DNA from: JAQGMJ01 sp036271855
GTDB lineage: Bacteria > Pseudomonadota > Gammaproteobacteria > Burkholderiales > JAEUOS01
DNA length: 18,433 nucleotides
Reading direction: 5' to 3'
Assembly: GCA_036271855.1 (NCBI GenBank)
Contig: DATAZV010000519.1
Coordinates: 1-18,433, forward strand
Shown: positions 14,301-18,433 of the stretch, piece by piece
Position numbering within the stretch: the stretch's first letter is position 1
Layout of the letters: each line of letters opens with the position of its first letter
Made by a program: the position numbers and the translations under genes
The notes under the pieces: model-generated
Told to the model about the DNA's origin: nothing
The model's input: only the letters and a program-made list of their open reading frames with translations
The model's database searches: none

Positions 14301-15706
14301 GCTACCGTGTTAGCCGTATTGGTTGTCGTGCCGACCTTGCATTGGTCAGGGCCCGGGGCCGAATAGGCCCCCCCCGGAAGACGCTTGTCGCAATGGGTGT
14401 GGGTATCACCCATCACGAAAATGAAGTTTTTCTGACAATAGGCCTGTATCGGGTCTTCGGTGTAGGCCGAAATGACCGGAAAATTGTCGGCGTTAGCGGT
14501 GGTGGCGGCACTGTAAAAGGCTGAATCCAGTGTGCGATGGCGCAGGTAGGCCAGCGCCTCGTAATAAAGCTTGCCGACGTTGTCATACTTCTTGTAGGAA
14601 CCGCTCAAGCCGAATTTGTTTACGTAGTTGACCACGCCGGAATCACTGGGCACGACCGTCGACAACAAGGTGACGTTGGCATCCCCCGTCGCCGGGTTGA
14701 GAACATAAATACCCGTGGTCGGACTCCATTCCTTTTGCGCATTGGCGCTTTGCACCCCGGAAGCATCGTAGGTGTACTGCCCGGTGAATTTCATTTTCGC
14801 GCGCAACACCGCATTGTCGATGTTGTCGGAGTTGAAATACGACAGCACGCTGAAACGCATCGAGTCCGAATTGTTCTGGACCGCCCCGGTCGGTTTGTAC
14901 GTCACGGTGCCGCTGCTGTCCGTGTAGGCCGTGCAATTGGATTCCAGAGCGCTTACCGTACCGATCAGCGGCTTGCACACCTGTGCCTGGACGTAGAAAG
15001 AGTTGGTCGCGTGGCTGGTTCCCGAAGTGGTGCCGTACTCCATCTGCACGTTCAGGCCGGTGCTGTTGAAAAAATAGCTGCCGCTGGCGGTAAGCGGCGT
15101 GGCCTGAGCGATCAGGGTGTTGCCGGTGAGTGTCTTTTCCGCGAAATTGCTGCCCTGGCTGGTCTGGAAAGTGCGCTGCAGCACCGTCAGGCTGGTGGTA
15201 TCGACTATGCGGGTACCCCCCGTCATGGCGAAACGGAATTCGTCCAGGCCCGCCATCGCCACATAGTTCAGAAAATTGCCGGCCCAGTGAGCGCCGGAGC
15301 AATCATGGTTGCTGTTCGCGGTGGAGACGAAGGCAACCGGTACGAAATACCGGGTCGCCGCCGTGGTCGCGCTATAGGTAGTAGTGGCGGCTCCTGTGCT
15401 GCCCGCGTTGGTGATGGTGGTGCCGACCGTATAGTCGTAGCACTTGCCCGGATCGAAATACCCGAGGTAGGTATTGCTCGCCACGTACGGGCCGGAGGTG
15501 GTGGTGACTGATGCGGAATAGTTGTACGCCGGCGTGATGGCGGTCGGGAATTCCACCGACAGGGCGAACACCACGTTGGGCGCGATGTTGTTGGCGACGT
15601 TGAGCGGCTGTGCCGCCAGGCTGAACGCCGTCTGCGCCTGGGCGCCGGACCATGCGCTCAGCGCCAGTGCGCCGATTGACAGATATCGTGCGAGATTTCT
15701 CATCAT
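11309..15706 (-). CDS. pilY1: PilY1/PilC-type pilus tip protein
   Basis: Large secreted protein of 1465 residues. It has a signal peptide (residues 1 to about 24, LARYLSIGALALSAWSGAQA before QTAF) and a long Ser/Thr/Asn-rich N-terminal half with YLGYFDPGKCYDY and a CQKNFIFVMGDTHTHCDK segment. The C-terminal half is the PilC beta-propeller, with repeated VYVGANDGMLHGF and IYAGDAYGNVWKFD strands. A calcium-loop sequence DKDLDGAIDYIYAGD lies at about residue 1084. The N terminus reads NVVFALSVEFPTA, with no D-x-S-x-S metal site, so the von Willebrand A part is altered. PilY1 caps the pilus with the minor pilins and acts in adhesion and surface sensing. The ATG at 15706 has GAGG 6 nt upstream; 15703 and 15745 are alternatives. 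It follows pilX by about 46 bp. Confidence 0.93.
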   Translation of the reverse strand: MMRNLARYLSIGALALSAWSGAQAQTAFSLAAQPLNVANNIAPNVVFALSVEFPTAITPAYNYSASVTTTSGPYVASNTYLGYFDPGKCYDYTVGTTITNAGSTGAATTTYSATTAATRYFVPVAFVSTANSNHDCSGAHWAGNFLNYVAMAGLDEFRFAMTGGTRIVDTTSLTVLQRTFQTSQGSNFAEKTLTGNTLIAQATPLTASGSYFFNSTGLNVQMEYGTTSGTSHATNSFYVQAQVCKPLIGTVSALESNCTAYTDSSGTVTYKPTGAVQNNSDSMRFSVLSYFNSDNIDNAVLRAKMKFTGQYTYDASGVQSANAQKEWSPTTGIYVLNPATGDANVTLLSTVVPSDSGVVNYVNKFGLSGSYKKYDNVGKLYYEALAYLRHRTLDSAFYSAATTANADNFPVISAYTEDPIQAYCQKNFIFVMGDTHTHCDKRLPGGAYSAPGPDQCKVGTTTNTANTVADSGSLSNGDTLNVDTLTGLISSSLDAPADGGSSGAASFYMAGLAFWAHTNDIRTDLNTGSTNKTTVTTYIVDVQETQDQGFDSQYWYAAKYGGFDTSAGASAPNASTVPGTSNWAVYDAGYDGPCTKRSATACTGTSNASNDGNTGAGHGVRPKTYLPAGNPTAMINAVNSAFAAISAATKGDAAVTSSTGNLNVTGSVYQYQSTFTSVTWVGDLLASLVSTVTSGVSVSSTVAWQASTKLNAGTPSSTARVVLSYNDGMASYTSNTTESLTNSRKGIGFSSTSTGTTDLSTAQQGALDINIGGVNDSLHMKRINYIRGSRADEPSGTGCTGGGGGGAAFRCRSTSLLGDIVHSQPAVVGAPTDMDFNTSDPSPTDVLFQPGYITFAINKASRAPAVYVGANDGMLHGFNSDQSDSANLGKEIMAYVPSPVVKNLSRLTSSSYAHTYYVDASPRVASACPATAGCVDDTSWKTVLVSGLGAGGQGVFALDVTSPSYTQPSSGASSSTVLWEFTDRTDPDVGYILGKPVIAKMNNGKWAAIFGNGLNNTTADGAPSTTGAAALYIVFLSGPTGTSPARSWVAGTDYIKLVAGTGATSPATATPGTTAIPNGLNTPVGIDKDLDGAIDYIYAGDAYGNVWKFDVTSSSVGSWVTGFSGAPMFSARDGSGNVQPITEALGVSFSLYGGFMVNFGTGRYLATADANSTTQQTLYGVLDHLDGTKPPTTAIGTAPSFRTAATTNSLQQQTIVAAGWFTGSAAAGTVSAFTVNTAHNSCEGVPTNATCVQAQSDCLVNFPGLNLPTTLHTTTTQCTTAVTSPPVQLGWYFDFANSAEREVEDRPLIQSGIASFTSLTPSGVACSGGLQGYAYSVDANTGGAPPQNVFDVTGSGLSNAAQQLVVGGIHFVITSVALPAGSTVNTPARYTLPQNSASGTPGVGGGAGGASVGCASGTFVAGWGCVGVSSGGVQHAAQCSGNTFCQGLFLPGQKNRLYWRQLFTQ

Positions 15707-15752
15707 TTGTACCTCGGTTGAAGACTGGTGCGATGCACGCCGCATGCGCTGA

Positions 15753-16343
15753 TCATTGGAGATAGACTTCCTGCAGCAGCACCTGGGTGGTGCCGCGCGC
15801 GCCGTAACCCTTGGAGGTGATGCGGTAGGCGTTCAGCGAGCCGCTGCCGCCGAACTGCGGAACCTGGATGATCTCGATGTAATAGTTGGGCTGCGTCGCC
15901 ACGCCCTGGATGACGGGGGTGCCGGTGAATTTGCCGAGCTGGGCGGAGTAGGTGTTGTCGTCCAGCTTGAAGGTGGTGTTGGTGAAAATCGGCTGGCTGG
16001 TGATGTTGAAACACAGGCCGATTTCGCTGGTGGTGCCGGTGCTCAAGGTGCCGCAGTTGTTCGCCGTGGTGGGGAAGTTCAGGGCCGATAGCGGCTTGGA
16101 CGGAAACGACCACACGCCGGAGACGCGCACTTCCGCATCGCGGATCGCCGCTTCGGCGGCGGCGAAGGCCAGGTCGTAGTCGCGCGTGTTGGCACCCATG
16201 CGCTCTTCCGAGGTGGTGCTCTTGACCATGCCCACCCCCAGCAGGGTCAGGGCGACCATGAAAATCAGGGCAATTACCAGCGTAACGCCGCGCTCCCGCG
16301 CTTTCGCGCGGGCATGCAGACCAGTCATGCGTGAAGTCATCAT
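15753..16343 (-). CDS. pilX: Type IV pilus minor pilin PilX
   Basis: Minor pilin of 196 residues. The basic leader (about 19 residues, ending RERG) precedes VTLVIALIFMVALTLLGVGMVKSTTSEERMGAN. The PilX family typically lacks the Glu5 of major pilins and carries the conserved T-S-E-E-R-M-A/G-x-N segment seen here. The start is one of a run of GTG-ATG-ATG codons at 16346, 16343 and 16340. AAGGA lies only 2 nt before the GTG, so an ATG is the better choice. PilX is part of the minor-pilin priming complex with PilV, PilW, PilE and PilY1. It follows pilW after less than 10 bp, so the genes are co-transcribed. Confidence 0.9.
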   Translation of the reverse strand: MMTSRMTGLHARAKARERGVTLVIALIFMVALTLLGVGMVKSTTSEERMGANTRDYDLAFAAAEAAIRDAEVRVSGVWSFPSKPLSALNFPTTANNCGTLSTGTTSEIGLCFNITSQPIFTNTTFKLDDNTYSAQLGKFTGTPVIQGVATQPNYYIEIIQVPQFGGSGSLNAYRITSKGYGARGTTQVLLQEVYLQ

Positions 16344-16351
16344 CACGATCC

Positions 16352-17272
16352 TTACAAAACGTTACGCACGGCAAACGTGGTGTTGTAGACGCGGCGCAAG
16401 CGGCCGTCGGCCGGCGAGGTGAAGATGGAGCCGGCGTCGCCCGAGGGGGCGGTGCCGTTGGCGTAGTCCTGGCCGAAATGATTGAGCACCGCCGCCGTGG
16501 TGAAGCCGGAAGCGCTCGGCGAGCGCACGGCGATCGAAACCATCAGCGAACGCACCAGCGAAAAATCCGCGGTCGAAATGCTGCCGGCCGGCACGTAGTG
16601 GTTGACGATGCTGTCGCTGTCGGTGTCCTCGCCATACAGCACCTGCATGCTTTCGACCCCGGGGATCAGGGGAATGGTGGTGGTGGCGCCCCAGGCGCCT
16701 CCGGTCATTTGCCGGGAGGCGCAATAAAGCGTCGGCTCGCCGTTGGAGTCGAAGACGGTATTGGTGGTGTCACGCGCGATATATAAAGTGTCTTCGTTCA
16801 GCTGCCCGTATATCACCCCGGTGCCGGTGCAATTGAGAATGGTGCCGTCGGCGGTACCCGCGGTGGTGCTGTCCATGCCGAAGTAACGGAAAGTGATGAC
16901 GTCGCCGCTGTTGATCACCGCAACGGTGGACGTATCCGGCAGGGTCGTCGACGAAGTGCCGTCATTGGTGCCTGCCAGAAAGGTATTGGTACCGGTGTTG
17001 GTGCCGAACGACTGCGCTCCGCCCGACGCGGCAACGGTGTTGTTGCGGAAGGCGGCGTTGCGCGTTTCGCGGCCATACAGGTCGAAGGCGAAGCGCGCCG
17101 TTTCCTGGATGCGCGTGATGTCGGTCTGGCCGCGCTGCGCCTGGGCGGCGCCGAGATAACCCATCATCACCGCCAGGGAGACGATCAGCCCGATGGTCAG
17201 CGAGACCATCAGTTCGACCAGCGAGAAGCCGGACTGGACACGCCCCATCGGCAGGGCGCCCCGCATGCTCAT
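16352..17272 (-). CDS. pilW: Type IV pilus minor pilin PilW
   Basis: Minor pilin of 306 residues. The prepilin site is Gly15/Phe16 in QSGFSLVELMVSLTIGLIVSLAVMM, with Glu20 as mature Glu5. The long, beta-rich C-terminal part is normal for PilW, the largest of these minor pilins. The ATG at 17272 overlaps the pilV stop codon in an ATGA arrangement, which implies translational coupling; no separate ribosome binding site is seen. An upstream ATG at 17290 would add six residues. It works with PilV, PilX, PilE and PilY1 at the pilus tip and in assembly initiation in the inner membrane. Confidence 0.9.
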   Translation of the reverse strand: MSMRGALPMGRVQSGFSLVELMVSLTIGLIVSLAVMMGYLGAAQAQRGQTDITRIQETARFAFDLYGRETRNAAFRNNTVAASGGAQSFGTNTGTNTFLAGTNDGTSSTTLPDTSTVAVINSGDVITFRYFGMDSTTAGTADGTILNCTGTGVIYGQLNEDTLYIARDTTNTVFDSNGEPTLYCASRQMTGGAWGATTTIPLIPGVESMQVLYGEDTDSDSIVNHYVPAGSISTADFSLVRSLMVSIAVRSPSASGFTTAAVLNHFGQDYANGTAPSGDAGSIFTSPADGRLRRVYNTTFAVRNVL

Positions 17273-17838
17273 AGTGAGGTGTACACGCATTGCGCGCCTC
17301 CGGTGGCTACGGTATTCGAAGAGTTCTGCACGCTCGCGTTGCCGGTCTGGATGCGCGATTCATCCCAGCACACCTTCACCACCACCTGGCCGGTGCCGCT
17401 GCAGGTCAGGTAGGTGGCCATGCTGCTCATCGAGCGGGCGGCCGCGTTGTCGCGGCAGACCTTGCCCTGGCCCGCCGGCAGCAGGTTGCCCAGCTGGGTC
17501 TCCCACACCTTGTATTCGGTGTTCGGCATCTGGGCGGAGGTGCAGCCGGCGGTGGTAAAGCAGCCGGAGGTCGCGGTGGCGGTGGGCGTGAAATAACTCT
17601 GCAGGTTGACCTGGTTGGCGCGGATGATGTCGGCCATCATGTAGGCGTGCTGGGTCGCGGTGTTGCGATAGATCGCGCCGCCGGAGATCTTCAGGCTGTT
17701 GATGAACATGCCGAGCATGCCCATCATCCCCAGTGCCAGCACCAGGATCGCCACCATCACCTCGATCATGGTCGAACCGCGCTGCATGCTGCCTGGCGCG
17801 TGAGCCGGCCGGCGCGCGGCCTTGACGAAATTATTCAT
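17269..17838 (-). CDS. pilV: Type IV pilus minor pilin PilV
   Basis: Minor pilin of 189 residues. A basic leader (MNNFVKAARRPAHAPGSMQR) ends at Gly21/Ser22, followed by STMIEVMVAILVLALGMMGM with Glu26 as mature Glu5. The Thr-Met-Ile-Glu-Val form and the Leu-Gly-Met-Met-Gly turn are typical of PilV. Several cysteines in the second half may form disulfides in the periplasm. Its ATG directly abuts the stop codon of the upstream fimT-like gene (TAA then ATG), with GGGG about 6 nt before it as ribosome binding site. Its stop overlaps the pilW start. Confidence 0.9.
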   Translation of the reverse strand: MNNFVKAARRPAHAPGSMQRGSTMIEVMVAILVLALGMMGMLGMFINSLKISGGAIYRNTATQHAYMMADIIRANQVNLQSYFTPTATATSGCFTTAGCTSAQMPNTEYKVWETQLGNLLPAGQGKVCRDNAAARSMSSMATYLTCSGTGQVVVKVCWDESRIQTGNASVQNSSNTVATGGAQCVYTSL

Positions 17839-18433
17839 TTAACACCCCACTTTGGAGATCACCGGACGCCCGGTCATCGCGATCGAGAGCACCCTGCCCT
17901 GCTTGCCAGTGCCGTTGACGGGACAAAGAGTAAACAACGCGTTCGACAGGATCGTGGCGGAGTTGTTGAGGATGGGATTGCCGGCCACCGCCATGCCGCC
18001 GTACGGCCGGAACTGGATCCTCGGCGGACCGGCGGCGCTGGTGCCGCTGGTGTTCACGGTGACAGCAAAAGTGCTGCTGCCGGTGAGCACCGGCGAAGCC
18101 TTGAGCAGAATTTCGGTCGACCCCGAGGCGGTGTTGTGATCGCCATCGCCGTCGACATCGACGAATACGATGCGCCCGTTGGTCCAGTCGCCAACCTGGG
18201 TGCTGCAGGTGGGCGAGGCCGTGGTGGAATTGGTGCTGGCGCAGACCACCACGCGCACGCCGCGGGTGGCCGCCTCATTGCGCGCCAGCGAAATATCGGC
18301 CAGCAGATCGTTGATCTGGCTGGTCATGCGCCCCTGCACGACGAAAGACATCAGCGCCGGCGCCCCGAGCGCCACGATGATCGCCAAAACCACCAGCGAA
18401 AGCATCAATTCGATGATGGTAAAGCCGCCGGCG
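17839..18433 (-). CDS. FimT/FimU (GspH)-type pseudopilin, 5' end beyond the window
   Basis: The first gene of the minor-pilin operon visible here; about 198 residues are present and the start codon lies past the right edge. The sequence at the edge reads AGG then FTIIELMLSLVVLAIIVALGAPALMSFV, so the prepilin cleavage site (Gly/Phe) and mature Glu5 are in the window. The segment DLLADISLARNEAATRGVRVVVCAS is the GspH/FimT signature region. The C-terminal domain is beta-rich with Cys residues. FimU/FimT proteins link the tip minor pilins to the major pilin fibre. FimT and FimU cannot be separated confidently from the sequence; position before pilV favours the FimU role. Confidence 0.9.
   Translation of the reverse strand, partial: AGGFTIIELMLSLVVLAIIVALGAPALMSFVVQGRMTSQINDLLADISLARNEAATRGVRVVVCASTNSTTASPTCSTQVGDWTNGRIVFVDVDGDGDHNTASGSTEILLKASPVLTGSSTFAVTVNTSGTSAAGPPRIQFRPYGGMAVAGNPILNNSATILSNALFTLCPVNGTGKQGRVLSIAMTGRPVISKVGC

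Noticed and set aside
1..18433. Mobile elements, CRISPR arrays, tRNA or rRNA genes
   Set aside because: No transposase, integrase, direct-repeat array, cloverleaf or rRNA-like sequence was recognised on reading either strand.

Overview
This window looks like chromosomal DNA of a GC-rich betaproteobacterium. The evidence is the compact leftward operons, the gentisate-type aromatic acid genes of the kind found in Burkholderiales/Rhodocyclales relatives, and a fimT-pilV-pilW-pilX-pilY1-pilE minor-pilin cluster in the beta/gammaproteobacterial order. No tRNA, rRNA, CRISPR array, transposase or integrase was seen. Assignments rest on motifs and remembered family sequences only; no search was run.

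Left and centre (1-9345, all on the minus strand): an aromatic acid degradation cluster. Reading in the direction of transcription it encodes a [2Fe-2S]/FAD/NAD(P)H electron-transfer reductase, an SDR dehydrogenase, a PaaA-like di-iron oxygenase subunit, a small unrecognised protein, a 4-hydroxybenzoyl-CoA-type thioesterase, a zeta-class GST isomerase, a large-type fumarylacetoacetase-family hydrolase, a second SDR, a MarR regulator, a gentisate 1,2-dioxygenase and, after a strong terminator, the N-terminal part of a benzoate-CoA-ligase-like enzyme. The most economical reading is an aerobic CoA-thioester route. An aromatic acid is activated to its CoA ester, the ring is oxygenated by the di-iron protein and its reductase, the thioesterase releases gentisate, and gentisate is cleaved (dioxygenase), isomerised (GST) and hydrolysed (FAH) to pyruvate and fumarate. 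The oxygenase part, a PaaA-like subunit with no recognisable PaaB/C/D/E set, is the most novel element.

Control region (9346-9547): a near-ideal sigma70 promoter (TTGACA - 17 bp - TATAGT) drives the leftward operon. It is overlapped by a perfect 34-bp palindrome (16-bp arms, 2-bp centre), a very strong operator candidate for the divergently transcribed MarR-family gene (9548-10087).

Right (10084-18433, minus strand): a TonB-like gene overlaps the marR stop codon by 4 bp. It is followed by a terminator and then by the type IV pilus minor-pilin operon, transcribed leftward in the order fimT/gspH-like (cut by the window edge), pilV, pilW, pilX, pilY1 and pilE. Overlapping or abutting start and stop codons indicate translational coupling, and the transcript ends at a hairpin plus T-rich terminator at about 10787-10828.
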